Assembly (NCBI GenBank): GCA_016711045.1 | Contig: JADJTT010000012.1 | Location: forward strand, 248,001-312,000 | DNA length: 64,000 bases | Source of the DNA: Saprospirales bacterium | GTDB lineage: Bacteria > Bacteroidota > Bacteroidia > Chitinophagales > Saprospiraceae | Reading direction: 5' to 3' | Part shown: one piece after another, positions 1-9,102 of the stretch | Position numbering within the stretch: position 1 is the first letter of the stretch | Layout of the letters: every line of letters starts with the position of its first letter | Translations under genes and position numbers: made by a program | The notes under the pieces: model-generated | What the model saw: only the letters and a program-made list of their open reading frames with translations | The model's database searches: none | Told to the model about the DNA's origin: nothing

Positions 1-8
1 AGTATTTT

Positions 9-1421
9 TTATTCTAAAGCACTACTGCCCAGTGTAAAAATACGCCATTTTCCCCCTAACCGGTTCCGACTGAATTCCAGGCGAAAGACTTTATTGTAAA
101 GCACAACCAGATCGAGTCCGAGTCCATATCCCCACAGCAGGTTATTGGCCAGCGGATTGCCTGCACTATAGAAGGGGTTATTGGCAAAGCCCATATCGTT
201 ATTCAGCGCCAGGTAAAGACGGTATGGAATCTTTTTCAACTTTGGAAAGGGCACCAAATCGCCGAAGAAAACCGCCCGGTCCAGGAGTTGAATCCGGAGG
301 CTTGTTTTTCCGTACATATAATCAAGCCCATCGATCACATAAAACTCATATCCCCGGATGTAATGAATCCCATACCCCAGCGCCTGGCTATTGGCAAACG
401 GCTGCGCCTCCCGGATCAAGGCCAGCCGGCCGGCCCCGATCAGTTCGATACTCCAGCGCCTGCTAAAAAGCAGGTATTTTTTGAAGAGGGCCGACACATT
501 CAACGCATTTACATCTTCCCAACTCCCCAATCCATCTTTTTGGGCGCGAAGTTGCAAAAAGCCTCCATGAAGCGGGTAAGGCCGAATGTCGCGGGTGTCG
601 GCGGTGAACTCATAAGAGAACGAGGAATAGATTTGCTGAAGTCCATCCAGGAAATAATCAGGATTCAGGTCCCTTTGCACCGTCTCTTCGATCCTGTTCC
701 GACGGTGGTTCAGCTCCCAGGTATGGGTCACCTGGCGTTTTCTGCGGAGGGTAGCAGAAGCCCCAACCCTGAATTGTCGCAACAAAACATGGTCGGATGA
801 GCGAAAGAATTGCTGGTGGTCTTCCAGCGTCAAATAATTGATCTCTTTATTCCGGGCGTAGGAAATACCGAAGGATAGACCCCATTGCTGCTTCTTATCA
901 ATGAATGGAAGGCGGTAGACCATTTCATACTTATTGGTAAAGCCGAACTGCGCCACCCCCTTCAGCACATCCCGGCGGCCGGTGAGGTTATTGTGGTAAA
1001 ACCGCAAGCCGTAGTTGATGCGTCGCAGCGAATGGTCGAAATCTTTCCACCAGGTATTGAAGTTGCGGTCGGCCAGTTCAAAAATGGGAATGGGGTATAT
1101 GTACCAGGCTTCCACTACTTTAACCTGAATATCCAGGCGGCGGGCTTCCACGTCCCAATCGCCGATATTCAGCTCCACCTGCAGGAATAATCCGGTATTC
1201 ATCAACTGCAGCCGGTTGTATTCCAACTCGCTCGCCAATTCGGGCACAAGCAGGCTATCGCCCGATTGAATGAAGAGCTCTCGGAGGATTAGGCTGCTTT
1301 TCGTCTTTTCATTTCCCGTCACAGAGATGTCCCCGATAACCACAAAGACAGCCGGGGGCTGGGCTTGCAACCGGCACAAGCTGAGAAGAAAAAAAAAGAG
1401 GACTATTGCCCTGACATTCAT
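9..1421 (-). CDS. BamA/TamA-like outer membrane beta-barrel protein with POTRA-like N-terminus
   Basis: This is probably an outer membrane beta-barrel protein of the Omp85/surface-antigen type. A signal peptide (VLFFFLLSLCRLQA) is followed by a POTRA-like segment (IGDISVTGNEKTKSSLILRE) at about residues 30-105. The remaining ~350 residues alternate aromatic and polar residues as a barrel does, with RDIRPYPLHGG typical of this family and GIHYIRGYEFYVIDG in the place of the conserved RGY motif of Omp85 loop 6. With about 470 residues it has one POTRA, far fewer than BamA, so it is not the essential BamA. A start three codons further upstream is equally possible. The substrate is unknown. It lies 37 bases downstream of the CBS gene and may be cotranscribed with it. 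Confidence 0.8.
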   Translation of the reverse strand: MNVRAIVLFFFLLSLCRLQAQPPAVFVVIGDISVTGNEKTKSSLILRELFIQSGDSLLVPELASELEYNRLQLMNTGLFLQVELNIGDWDVEARRLDIQVKVVEAWYIYPIPIFELADRNFNTWWKDFDHSLRRINYGLRFYHNNLTGRRDVLKGVAQFGFTNKYEMVYRLPFIDKKQQWGLSFGISYARNKEINYLTLEDHQQFFRSSDHVLLRQFRVGASATLRRKRQVTHTWELNHRRNRIEETVQRDLNPDYFLDGLQQIYSSFSYEFTADTRDIRPYPLHGGFLQLRAQKDGLGSWEDVNALNVSALFKKYLLFSRRWSIELIGAGRLALIREAQPFANSQALGYGIHYIRGYEFYVIDGLDYMYGKTSLRIQLLDRAVFFGDLVPFPKLKKIPYRLYLALNNDMGFANNPFYSAGNPLANNLLWGYGLGLDLVVLYNKVFRLEFSRNRLGGKWRIFTLGSSALE

Positions 1422-1458
1422 ATAGGACAAAGGTAATTAATAAAGAGGTGGACGGCGA

Positions 1459-2118
1459 TCAGACGTTCAGGTAAGCCATAAGCGAGTCATACCGATCTTT
1501 CAACGAATCGTCGTAGTCACGTTCGGTGAAAGAGCCTTTGACGTCATATCCGAAGCGGGACAAGGCCGCGATGACCCGTTGCAGGTCTTGACGGTTCAAT
1601 TTCAGGGTCAATTCCACCTGGGAAGTATTTTGGTCGGAAGTGACAAACGAACTGAGAATCAGGGTGTCTTCTGCTTCAATAATCCGGGAGACCTCTGCCA
1701 TAGAGTAGTCATGTCTGGCCATTTCCAGGACGAGTACGCCTCCAGGTTCGGCAAAACTAGCCAAATGTGTGAGAGCCTGCAGCAGGTCTTCGAGGGTAAT
1801 CAACCCTTTATATTTTCCCTCCGGATCTAACACCGGAACGGTAGTGATCTGATTGATTCCCACCTGGCGCAAGACGTCGTAAAGGTGGTCGGTCGCGTAG
1901 ACAAATATTTTGCCTTTTTTGAGCGGGTAGGTGCCTACCTGCTCTTCCACGTCGTTTTCCAATACTTCTTCTTCGGAGATCAGCCCTAAAAAACGCTTTT
2001 TATTCACAATCGGTAAGTGTCTGACCCTGAAGTCATTCATCATGCCGAGCGCTTCTTCTCCCGTATCCGACACGTGTAGCGGCACTATGTGCTTCGATAA
2101 TAATTTCTCTGCAATCAT
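1459..2118 (-). CDS. CBS-domain protein
   Basis: This is a soluble regulatory protein with two CBS motifs at about residues 1-120, ending in ITTVPVLDPEGKYKGLITLEDLL, the usual second CBS core. CBS pairs bind adenosine nucleotides or S-adenosylmethionine. The C-terminal ~80 residues (LVLEMARHDYSMAEVSRIIEAE onward) resemble an ACT-like fold. The start MIAEKLLSK was chosen because family members begin with this helix; the longer reading frame adds 17 residues without family character. No catalytic domain is attached, so it probably senses an adenine nucleotide for a partner that cannot be named here. Confidence 0.8.
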   Translation of the reverse strand: MIAEKLLSKHIVPLHVSDTGEEALGMMNDFRVRHLPIVNKKRFLGLISEEEVLENDVEEQVGTYPLKKGKIFVYATDHLYDVLRQVGINQITTVPVLDPEGKYKGLITLEDLLQALTHLASFAEPGGVLVLEMARHDYSMAEVSRIIEAEDTLILSSFVTSDQNTSQVELTLKLNRQDLQRVIAALSRFGYDVKGSFTERDYDDSLKDRYDSLMAYLNV

Positions 2119-2244
2119 TCTTCTCTGGTATTGTAAAGCTCCCGTTGTGGGTAATACAAAATTTTCCAAATCTCTTTAATCCTGGGTAAAAATTCGCTGA
2201 ATTTACCGGTTTGGTCAACTGAAAGGCAAACTTTAACTAAAATC

Positions 2245-3072
2245 TTAACCCAGTAGTTTCCTTTTCTGGGCGGAGAACTCCTCTTCGGTCAGCAGGCCTT
2301 TTTCCCGAAGATCGCCCAGTTTTTTCAACTGGTCGAGCAGGTCGGGTTGCGTGCTCAGGAGATCTTCTTCCTCTTCTTCTTTAGGAGTAGGGTCCGGCAG
2401 TTCCGGGACTGTCTCGACCAGCCGGAATTTATTAGCTTCAAATTCGGCGTATTCTTTTTGGATCCTTATATAGGCGAAGGCATCGTGCTGCCGGATCTTG
2501 TCGAAATCCTTAAACCCATACCCAACTGCCTTATCCAGGTGGAAGAGCGATTTTTCCAAATTCTCTTCCAGTGAATAGGCGCAGGCCAGATTGAAATGCA
2601 CCGCGATATCCCGCTCGTCCATTTCCAGGGCTTTTTCAAAGTCCTCGATCGCTCCTTTGTAGTCGTAATCCTTATATTTCTGAATGCCGTGCTGTTTGTA
2701 AGAGTTGGTCCTGCTGGCAGGCCGGCTTGTCGTATTCGGACGCCCCGTGCGTTGTTGCCGGCGCATTTGCTGGCGATCCTGCCATTCCTCATAGCGCTGG
2801 TCTCGGTTCTGGCGGCGACGGCTGTATTCTTCCCGGTCAAAATCGGTGCGACGGTTTTCGCGGCGACGGGCCCGGTTGTATTTCCGGTCGAACTGCTCTT
2901 CGTCCATCAAAAAGAAAGCTACCGCATCGATAAGCCCCAGGATGAAAGAGATACCGGTCATCATCAGGAAACAATAAAAAATACCCAACCCTACCTGACC
3001 CAGGTAAAATCGATGGATGCCCGCCCATCCTAAAAACAAGGCTAATATGCCCGCTACATTTTTATCTTTCAT
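2245..3072 (-). CDS. TM2-domain protein with TPR repeats and C-terminal SHOCT motif
   Basis: Three modules are visible. Residues 1-65 form a TM2 domain (two hydrophobic helices, GWAGIHRFYLGQVGLG and FILGLIDAVAFFL). A strongly charged Arg/Gln linker follows at about 65-125. Then come TPR-type repeats (KYKDYDYKGAIEDFEKALEMDERD and DIAVHFNLACAYSLEENLEKSLFHLDKAV). The last ~30 residues match the SHOCT motif (KKLGDLREKGLLTEEEFSAQKRKLL). The architecture suggests a membrane-anchored scaffold. No enzyme function is evident. Confidence 0.85.
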   Translation of the reverse strand: MKDKNVAGILALFLGWAGIHRFYLGQVGLGIFYCFLMMTGISFILGLIDAVAFFLMDEEQFDRKYNRARRRENRRTDFDREEYSRRRQNRDQRYEEWQDRQQMRRQQRTGRPNTTSRPASRTNSYKQHGIQKYKDYDYKGAIEDFEKALEMDERDIAVHFNLACAYSLEENLEKSLFHLDKAVGYGFKDFDKIRQHDAFAYIRIQKEYAEFEANKFRLVETVPELPDPTPKEEEEEDLLSTQPDLLDQLKKLGDLREKGLLTEEEFSAQKRKLLG

Positions 3073-3183
3073 AATAACTAGAAGTGCCAGGTAAATTAAG
3101 GACTTCTACCCTGCCACCCAACGAATTTATAAGTACGTATACCTTACTTCGATCAAATGAGGAAAACAAAGGTTAAAATTCTT

Positions 3184-3222
3184 TTGAAAGGATCGCGCGC
3201 TGCGGGCGCGCGATCCTTTCAA
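3184..3222. repeat. GC-rich hairpin, 17-bp perfect arms
   Basis: Perfect inverted repeat (TTGAAAGGATCGCGCGC and its complement) around a 5-nt loop. It lies between the phosphatase stop and the TM2 gene start, so it could act as a terminator for leftward transcription, although no clear U-tract follows. Confidence 0.6.
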
Positions 3223-3247
3223 GTACAAAGTAATGTGACAAAATTAA

Positions 3248-3286
3248 TTTATAAACACTGCGGCTTGTGGCCGCAGTGTTTATAAA
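3248..3286. repeat. Hairpin, 17-bp arms; copy 1 of a repeat also at 47144-47204
   Basis: Arms TTTATAAACACTGCGGC and its complement enclose a 5-nt loop. The left arm plus its flank AATTAA matches the larger hairpin near 47.2 kb. It lies 14 bases beyond the stop of the phosphatase gene. Terminator or mobile palindrome are both possible. Confidence 0.65.
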
Positions 3287-3300
3287 CATCTTAAATATTG

Positions 3301-4589
3301 TCAATAGATCTTACATGTCAAAACGGTGAAATCATCCGGGAAGTTTTCGGCCCCCTTAAAAAGGTCGATATCTTCCAGCAATTTTTCATTGAACATACTG
3401 GCGGAAAGCATGTGGTTGCGCAGCAAAAACTCATACCCGTATGCCTCATCCATAAATTCGCCTTCCTCATTGCGGATATCGGTGAGCCCGTCGGTATAGG
3501 ACAGGATCAACGCTTCATCGTCGATATAGAGTTCTCCCACTTCCAGCCTTGGCAGTTCCTGGAACGCTCCCAGGATCGTGCATCCTTTATCCAGCCGGTA
3601 GATCTTCCCGCTCATGGCCATAGCAGGCGGGTTGTGCCCTGCGTTGACATACGAAAGGGTTTGCATCCGCAGGTCGTACTCCGCCACGAAAAAGGTGATG
3701 AACTTATCGCCGTGCGTGATGCGAAGTACTGACTGGTTCAGGGCTTTGACCAGCTCGGCCAGCGAACGGCGCTCATGGATCAGGCTTTGAAAGTGTGCCT
3801 GAAAATTGGCCATCAGCAAGGCAGCCGCGATCCCTTTACCCGAAATATCCCCAATACAAAAAGCGAAGCGATCGTTTTCCAATTCGATAAAATCAAAATA
3901 ATCACCCCCCACAACCGAATGCGGTTTGTAAATGCTGGCCAACTCATAGTGCGCGCATTTAGGCAACTGGGAAGGGATCAGCAAGTGTTGCATCTCGCTG
4001 GCCAGTTCCATCTCCCGTTTCATGCGCTCCTGTTCCAGCTGCCGCTTGAACAAGCGCTTGTTCTCGATCGCTACCGCAATGATATTGGTGATGGCAGTGA
4101 TTAACTGCACCTTGTTGTACACGTCCTCATTTTCCCCAAATCCTCCAATAAACACATACCCCAATGGCGTATTTTTGTGCAGCACCGGAATGACGACGTC
4201 AAACTCCCGAATAAGTGGATGGTCAAGGTTTTGGACATGACTCAATTGAGTGAAGCGCGGAAAGAACGAACTGATATCTTCCTTGAGCAACTCTGGAGGA
4301 ATGTGAATAGACGCTTTGCACGTCCATTTTTTTTCTTCTAAAAAGTACAAGGCCATTTTTTGACCCCCATTTCCCAACTCAGGAAAGACTGGTACATGTC
4401 AAACAGCCCACTGGCCGACACGTTGTTGTTGATGGCCTGCGTGATGCCCAACAAGCGATTGATCTGAAGCTGCTTCAGATTCAACTCTTTCTCGAGGGTC
4501 TCCAGCTTGGACATCCCCTTCTTTATGTCGGTGAGGTCGGGCATACGCCGATAGCCTAATTTGTTAAGTTTCCTTTCAAAGATAGACAT
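3301..4589 (-). pseudogene. GAF-PP2C (SpoIIE/RsbU-type) serine phosphatase, split by a single-base frameshift
   Basis: The first 80 codons (4589 down to about 4355) give an N-terminal helix and the start of a GAF-like domain. They end in EMGVKKWPCTF and a stop. The following frame resumes exactly at MALYFLEEKKW and runs to 3301. Joining the frames gives about 428 residues: GAF-like region to about 200, a linker coiled coil (RQLEQERMKREMELASEMQ), then the SpoIIE/PP2C domain with VVGGDYFDF, CIGDISGKG, NAGHNPP and SYTDGLTD carrying the metal-binding aspartates. Such proteins dephosphorylate anti-sigma antagonists or act in two-component signalling. The shift falls in a run of six A; one more A restores the frame. 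A sequencing error, a true mutation or programmed slippage are all possible. A TTG inside could also start the second part. Confidence 0.8.
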
Positions 4590-4646
4590 TCACCGTATAT
4601 TATTTTAGGGGCTGTGTATCTTCGCACCAACTACAAGCCAATCCAC

Positions 4647-5444
4647 ATGCCAGAACTGTCATTTCAAGGACAAAAACTCTCTTTTTCCATCGCAGGCACG
4701 GGACCGTCTCTCGTGTTCTTACACGGCTTTTGCGAAGATTCCCGGATATGGGACCCGTTCGTCGCACATTTTCAAAAAAACCACCAGGTTATCTGTATTG
4801 ATCTGCCCGGATTTGGACAATCCCATCCCGTTTCCGGCATAACGATCCGGGATATGGCCAGTTCCGTACACGCCGTCGTAGAGGAATTGCAGCTCTCCAA
4901 CTTTGTATTGACCGGTCATTCTATGGGGGGATATGTGGCATTAGCCTACGCACAAGCATGGCCTGCCACGCTAAGAGGCTTAGGACTATTCCATTCTCAT
5001 CCCTATGCGGATAGCGAAGAAAAAAAGGAAGGCCGGATGAAGAGCATCCAGTTCATCAACCGAACCGGCTCTGCACTTTACGTTGCTCAGCTCATCCCCA
5101 CTCTATTTGCCCCGGCTTTTGCCAAAAATAATCTGGAACTGATAGACGAGCTCATCGCCCGGGCCTGTAAATATAACCCGGAGGGAATTACCCATGCACT
5201 CCGGGCCATGTACCAGCGTCCCGACAGATCTCAAGCGCTCCAGCAGGCGCCTTTCCCCGTTCTTTTCCTCATCGGCGCTGAAGACGAAACTATCCCGGCC
5301 GAGTGGAGCAAACGCCAAACGGCTCTTCCGTCCGTTTCTTCCATCCACTATTTGGATGGGGTAGGACATATGGGGATGTTGGAGGCTACAGAGAAGACGA
5401 TGGAGATTTTTGAGGAGTTTTTAGAAGGGATTGATAGGAATTAA
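4647..5444 (+). CDS. Alpha/beta hydrolase
   Basis: A single-domain alpha/beta hydrolase of about 265 residues. It has the oxyanion region LVFLHGFCEDSRIW, the nucleophile elbow GHSMGG (Ser about residue 96), an acid in IGAEDETIP and a terminal His in GVGHMGM. The start MPELSFQGQ was preferred over one 11 codons earlier because it begins at the first strand of the fold. The substrate is not predictable; esterase, haloperoxidase-like and MhpC-like enzymes share this pattern. It is divergent from the phosphatase gene and one of only three plus-strand genes in the window. Confidence 0.85.
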   Translation: MPELSFQGQKLSFSIAGTGPSLVFLHGFCEDSRIWDPFVAHFQKNHQVICIDLPGFGQSHPVSGITIRDMASSVHAVVEELQLSNFVLTGHSMGGYVALAYAQAWPATLRGLGLFHSHPYADSEEKKEGRMKSIQFINRTGSALYVAQLIPTLFAPAFAKNNLELIDELIARACKYNPEGITHALRAMYQRPDRSQALQQAPFPVLFLIGAEDETIPAEWSKRQTALPSVSSIHYLDGVGHMGMLEATEKTMEIFEEFLEGIDRN

Positions 5445-5477
5445 AAGGGATTTGGTGGAATTTGTAATCCCTTTTAA
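5441..5477 (+). terminator. Inverted repeat after the hydrolase stop
   Basis: Arms TTAAAAGGGATT and AATCCCTTTTAA (12 bp, perfect) with a 13-nt loop begin at the stop codon of the hydrolase gene. Further AATCCC-type repeats follow to about 5505. This is a plausible terminator, but the U-tract is weak. Confidence 0.5.
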
Positions 5478-5597
5478 TCCCCTCTAATCCCTCAAATAAT
5501 CCCAAATTATTTTGCTTGCTAAAGAATATCCCAATAACTTTAGCACCTGATTCACCCTCCTGTGAATTTTCCCCACACTGGATATGGTCCCACCGGT

Positions 5598-5630
5598 CCG
5601 GACTTTTAGCACACGCGGCTGAAAGTCCGG
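5598..5630 (+). promoter_or_regulatory. Hairpin in the leader of the ComM/YifB gene
   Basis: CCGGACTTT pairs with AAAGTCCGG, extended by a wobble pair and AGC/GCT to a 13-bp stem with a 7-nt loop. It ends 21 bases before the ATG of the downstream ATPase, so it would be in that leader. It may equally be a dispersed palindrome; no function is shown. Confidence 0.4.
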
Positions 5631-5651
5631 CTGGGCCTAATACATCTGGAG

Positions 5652-7208
5652 ATGTTGGTAAAAACCTTTGCCAGTGCCGTGCATGGCGTAGATGCCCGCA
5701 CGATTACCGTAGAAGTCAATGCGGGGGGCATCGTCGCTCCCGGTTTCAATTGCTACCACCTCGTCGGCCTGCCCGACAGCGTCGTCAAGGAGGGCTTTCA
5801 GCGTATAGAAGCCGCCGTAAAGAATGTGGGGTTTGATCTACCCCGCCTCAAGATCGTCGTCAACCTGGCGCCGGCCGACCTGCGAAAGGAAGGCTCCGCC
5901 TACGACTTACCCATTGCAGTAGGCATCCTGGCGGCCACGCGACAGATCGTTGCCCCCGCAATGGATGAATATATGCTCATGGGCGAGATATCGCTCGACG
6001 GCAGCCTTCGCCCCATCAAAGGCGCGCTGCCCATCGCCATCCAGGCCCGGGCGGAAAAATTCAAGGGACTGCTGGTGCCGAAACAGAATGCCCGCGAAGC
6101 GGCTATCGTTTCCGAACTCCCTGTCTACGGCATCGAGCATGTACGCCAGGCCGTCAATTTTCTCACGGGAGAAGAAAAACTGGAACCGGTTCGGGTCAAT
6201 GCCCGCGATGAGTTTGCGCACCAGACAAACTGGTCGACGGTCGATTTTGCCGATGTAAAAGGACAGGAAAATATCAAACGCTCCCTGGAGCTCGCCGCTG
6301 CTGGGGGCCACAACGCCATCCTGATCGGGCCGCCGGGCGCAGGGAAGACCATGCTGGCCCGTCGTATGCCGACCATCTTGCCGCCGCTCAGCCTTTACGA
6401 GGCGCTGGAGACTACCAAGATCCACTCCGTAGCCGGGCTGCTGCCGCCCGATGCTTCGCTTGTAGCGCAACGGCCGTTCCGTTCGCCGCACCATACGATC
6501 AGCGATGTAGCCATGGTCGGCGGCGGTTCCAACCCCATGCCGGGGGAGATCTCCCTGGCTCACAACGGCGTGCTTTTTCTGGATGAATTGCCGGAGTTTA
6601 AAAGGTCGGTATTGGAAGTGCTGCGTCAGCCCTTGGAAGCGCGCAAGGTGACAATCTCCCGCGCCAAGATCTCGGTCGACTACCCCGCCGGGTTTATGCT
6701 CATTGCTTCGATGAATCCCTGTCCCTGCGGCTTCTACAACCATCCTGAAAAAGACTGCGTCTGCGCCCCCGGTGTCGTAAAGCGCTACCTCACCCGCATC
6801 TCCGGCCCCTTGCTCGACCGTATCGACCTGCATGTGGAAGTCACGCCGGTGAGCTTCGATGAGCTGGCTTCTTTCCAACGCCCTTCTGAGAGCAGCAAAG
6901 ACATAGCTCAACGGGTTATCCAGGCAAGAATGATCCAGGGAAAGCGTTTTGAGCAAATGCCCGGTATCTACTCCAATGCCCAGATGCCTAGCCGATTGGT
7001 GCGGGAGGTGTGCCGGTTGCCCAAAGCAGGCAATACCCTGCTCAAGACCGCCATGCAAAAGCTCCAACTCTCTGCCCGTGCCTACGACCGCATTTTAAAA
7101 GTCGCCCGTACGGCAGCGGATGTGGGCGGGAGTCCGGACATCAAGATCGAGCATTTGGCGGAGGCGATACATTTCAGGAGTTTGGATCGGGAGAATTGGG
7201 CGGGGTGA
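5652..7208 (+). CDS. comM: YifB/ComM family AAA+ ATPase (Mg-chelatase-like)
   Basis: A full-length member of the YifB/ComM family (518 residues; family about 500-515). The N-terminal ChlI-like domain (LVKTFASAVHGVDARTITVE) occupies residues 1-190. Walker A is GPPGAGKTML near 226 and Walker B is VLFLDELPEF near 307. CPCG...CVCAPG is the small cysteine insertion typical of the family, and the C-terminal Mg-chelatase lid ends in ARTAADVGGSPDIKIEHLAEAI. In naturally transformable bacteria ComM is a hexameric helicase that drives branch migration during integration of incoming DNA. Outside such species its role is less clear. It converges on the minus-strand gene that follows with only four bases between them. 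Confidence 0.93.
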   Translation: MLVKTFASAVHGVDARTITVEVNAGGIVAPGFNCYHLVGLPDSVVKEGFQRIEAAVKNVGFDLPRLKIVVNLAPADLRKEGSAYDLPIAVGILAATRQIVAPAMDEYMLMGEISLDGSLRPIKGALPIAIQARAEKFKGLLVPKQNAREAAIVSELPVYGIEHVRQAVNFLTGEEKLEPVRVNARDEFAHQTNWSTVDFADVKGQENIKRSLELAAAGGHNAILIGPPGAGKTMLARRMPTILPPLSLYEALETTKIHSVAGLLPPDASLVAQRPFRSPHHTISDVAMVGGGSNPMPGEISLAHNGVLFLDELPEFKRSVLEVLRQPLEARKVTISRAKISVDYPAGFMLIASMNPCPCGFYNHPEKDCVCAPGVVKRYLTRISGPLLDRIDLHVEVTPVSFDELASFQRPSESSKDIAQRVIQARMIQGKRFEQMPGIYSNAQMPSRLVREVCRLPKAGNTLLKTAMQKLQLSARAYDRILKVARTAADVGGSPDIKIEHLAEAIHFRSLDRENWAG

Positions 7209-7212
7209 GGAG

Positions 7213-8112
7213 CTACTTCACCAACTGTGCCAACAAATCCTCGATATCCCCTGGCGTGGACATGATCTTGGTAAATGTGCCCATTGTCAGGTCCGGGAAA
7301 GAAAGCGCGATCCTATAGCGTCCGTGCAGCATGTGCACTTCCTTACCCATGACCAGCACTTCGTAGGGGAGGAAGGTCGTATGCTTGGGCGTTCCGATAT
7401 CTATGATGGGCAGGAACTTGCCCTCTCCACTATTGCCCGACAAAGCAAAGCCGTAAAGCGTCAGATCCTGGCCCGGCACTTTGACTTTGTACACCATGCT
7501 GACATTCGGAACGCCTTTCTTGATATTAGCCTCCACTTTGTCGAGCGCGGCCTGGTGGCTATCGAAGGTGGCGAGTTTTTCGGTATCGTCGAAGTAGGGC
7601 ATACCAAACATATAGTGGTAGCCCTGCAAGTCTTTGGCTGTGATGCCTTTTTTCGATCCGTAGGGCGTCCCAACGAAGCTGCCGCTGGCTTTCATGGCGC
7701 TTTCCAAATGCGTAGTTAGGGTTGTATAGTAAGCGGAAACTTTATCAAAATCAGTCCGAAAATAGGCGTTGCCCCAATATACCGGATTGGTATAAGAAAC
7801 CACTGTTTTCCCGCCTTCACGAGTGATACCTACCCGCAATGCGGCTGCAAACCCGGAGAGTCCACCCACATTTTTCACGGCATTTTCCAATTCGCTAGAG
7901 CTGAAAATGATGATCCAACGATTGGCATCGCTCGCGGGCTTGTATTGACCAACAACTTTGAGCCCGTTACTTTCGAGATTGGCCAATATTTTTCCTTTAG
8001 TATCCGAAACGCTTTCAGTGGTCTCGAAACCCAGTATATACGGCTTCAAATTTTGAGCGGAGAGCCAGGAGATTGGCAATAACAGCAATAGAATAATTCC
8101 CAAATTTCTCAT
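7213..8112 (-). CDS. Secreted DUF302-like protein
   Basis: A signal peptide (IILLLLLPISWLSAQ) precedes about 280 residues. The first half (YILGFETTESVSDTKGKI onward) and the second half (YHYMFGMPYF onward, ending YRIALSFPDLTMGTFTKIM) both resemble the DUF302 fold, in which a helix-strand pattern ends in a segment about using the proper oxidation or lipid state; no catalytic motif is known. It is probably periplasmic. It stands alone, convergent with the ComM gene and 144 bases after the purine nucleoside phosphorylase gene. Confidence 0.6.
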   Translation of the reverse strand: MRNLGIILLLLLPISWLSAQNLKPYILGFETTESVSDTKGKILANLESNGLKVVGQYKPASDANRWIIIFSSSELENAVKNVGGLSGFAAALRVGITREGGKTVVSYTNPVYWGNAYFRTDFDKVSAYYTTLTTHLESAMKASGSFVGTPYGSKKGITAKDLQGYHYMFGMPYFDDTEKLATFDSHQAALDKVEANIKKGVPNVSMVYKVKVPGQDLTLYGFALSGNSGEGKFLPIIDIGTPKHTTFLPYEVLVMGKEVHMLHGRYRIALSFPDLTMGTFTKIMSTPGDIEDLLAQLVK

Positions 8113-8256
8113 GACGTTCAGTTTTCATGAATGAAGAAAATGAATTGGTACAGGTAAGAATGGGAAATTGCTCTAAAGGAAGATGACCTATGGCCTGATT
8201 TAAAGCATGAAAGTTACTTCATGTTTGGGAGAAAGTATAAGTCGCGGGAAAAATAA

Positions 8257-9093
8257 TTATTTCGTGAAAGAGCCATCCCTACCGCCCAACAACCCCTTCA
8301 CCACCTCCCGCACTTTCGACTCCGACTTTTGCACCATCGCAATCACATCATCCACGGAAGTCTCTTTGATCTCTTCGAGGGGGAAACACTTGTTCGATAC
8401 CACGGAAACGGCAAATACGCGCATGCCGGAGTGGCGGGCGACCAGCACCTCCGGCACGGTCGACATACCGACTACATCGGCGCCGATCCGCTGCATGAAT
8501 TGGTACTCCGCAGGGGTTTCGAGATTAGGGCCTTGCAGGGCGAGGTAGACGCCGGAATGCGCTCGAATATCATGCTGGCGTGCCAGGTCGAGGGCTTTCC
8601 AAATGAGGTCACGGTCGTAGGTGTGGAGCATATCCGGAAAACGGGGCCCAAGTCGTTCGTCATTAGGCCCGCGAAGTGGATTTTCGGGCTGTATATTGAT
8701 GTGATCGCGAATGAAAACCAGATCGCCGGCTTCGATATCGGCGTTGGTGCTGCCTGCAGCGTTGGAGAGGATTACCAACTCCACCCCCAGCGCCTTGAAC
8801 ACCCGGATGGGGAAAGTGACTTGCTGCATGGTATACCCCTCGTAATAGTGAAAACGCCCGGCCATGGCGACGACTTCCACCCCGGCCAGCTTTCCGAAGA
8901 TGAGCTTGCCGGCGTGGCTCTGCACCGTAGAAACCGGAAAGTGAGGGATCTGCCCATAATCGATGGAAACTTCGGACTCGATATCCTGTGCCAATTGGCT
9001 CAGGCCCGTACCCAGGACGATGCCTACCCGCGGAGTCATACCCGTCTGTTTTCGGATATAGGTAAGGGCTTCTTGTATTTGTTCGTATAACAT
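8257..9093 (-). CDS. punA: Purine nucleoside phosphorylase (PNP-I, inosine/guanosine type)
   Basis: Cytosolic trimeric-type PNP that cleaves purine nucleosides with phosphate to base and ribose-1-phosphate. Family motifs are GIVLGTGLSQL near residue 25 (phosphate loop), FPVSTVQSHAGKL, AGRFHYYEGY, LSNAAGS (purine pocket) and the C-terminal MSTVPEVLVARH with the catalytic Asn-containing SVVSNKC. At 278 residues it has the normal length. It follows mqnC by nine bases, so the two are almost certainly cotranscribed. In the futalosine pathway hypoxanthine or adenine must be removed from the nucleoside, so a link between the two genes is conceivable. Confidence 0.93.
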   Translation of the reverse strand: MLYEQIQEALTYIRKQTGMTPRVGIVLGTGLSQLAQDIESEVSIDYGQIPHFPVSTVQSHAGKLIFGKLAGVEVVAMAGRFHYYEGYTMQQVTFPIRVFKALGVELVILSNAAGSTNADIEAGDLVFIRDHINIQPENPLRGPNDERLGPRFPDMLHTYDRDLIWKALDLARQHDIRAHSGVYLALQGPNLETPAEYQFMQRIGADVVGMSTVPEVLVARHSGMRVFAVSVVSNKCFPLEEIKETSVDDVIAMVQKSESKVREVVKGLLGGRDGSFTK

Positions 9094-9102
9094 GCGAGAA
9101 AA

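Noticed and set aside
224..1190. Plus-strand reading frames opposite the BamA-like gene
   Set aside because: They lack protein-like character and family motifs and lie fully inside a well-supported minus-strand gene.
2698..2715. A possible further copy of the small GCCTGCCGGCAGG palindrome in the TM2 gene
   Set aside because: The sequence there (CTGCTGGCAGGCCGGC) is in frame in a continuous gene and is not a clean palindrome.
5907..7067. A 386-codon minus-strand frame inside comM
   Set aside because: ComM has clear Walker motifs and family signatures on the plus strand; the antisense frame only reflects its GC-rich codon use.
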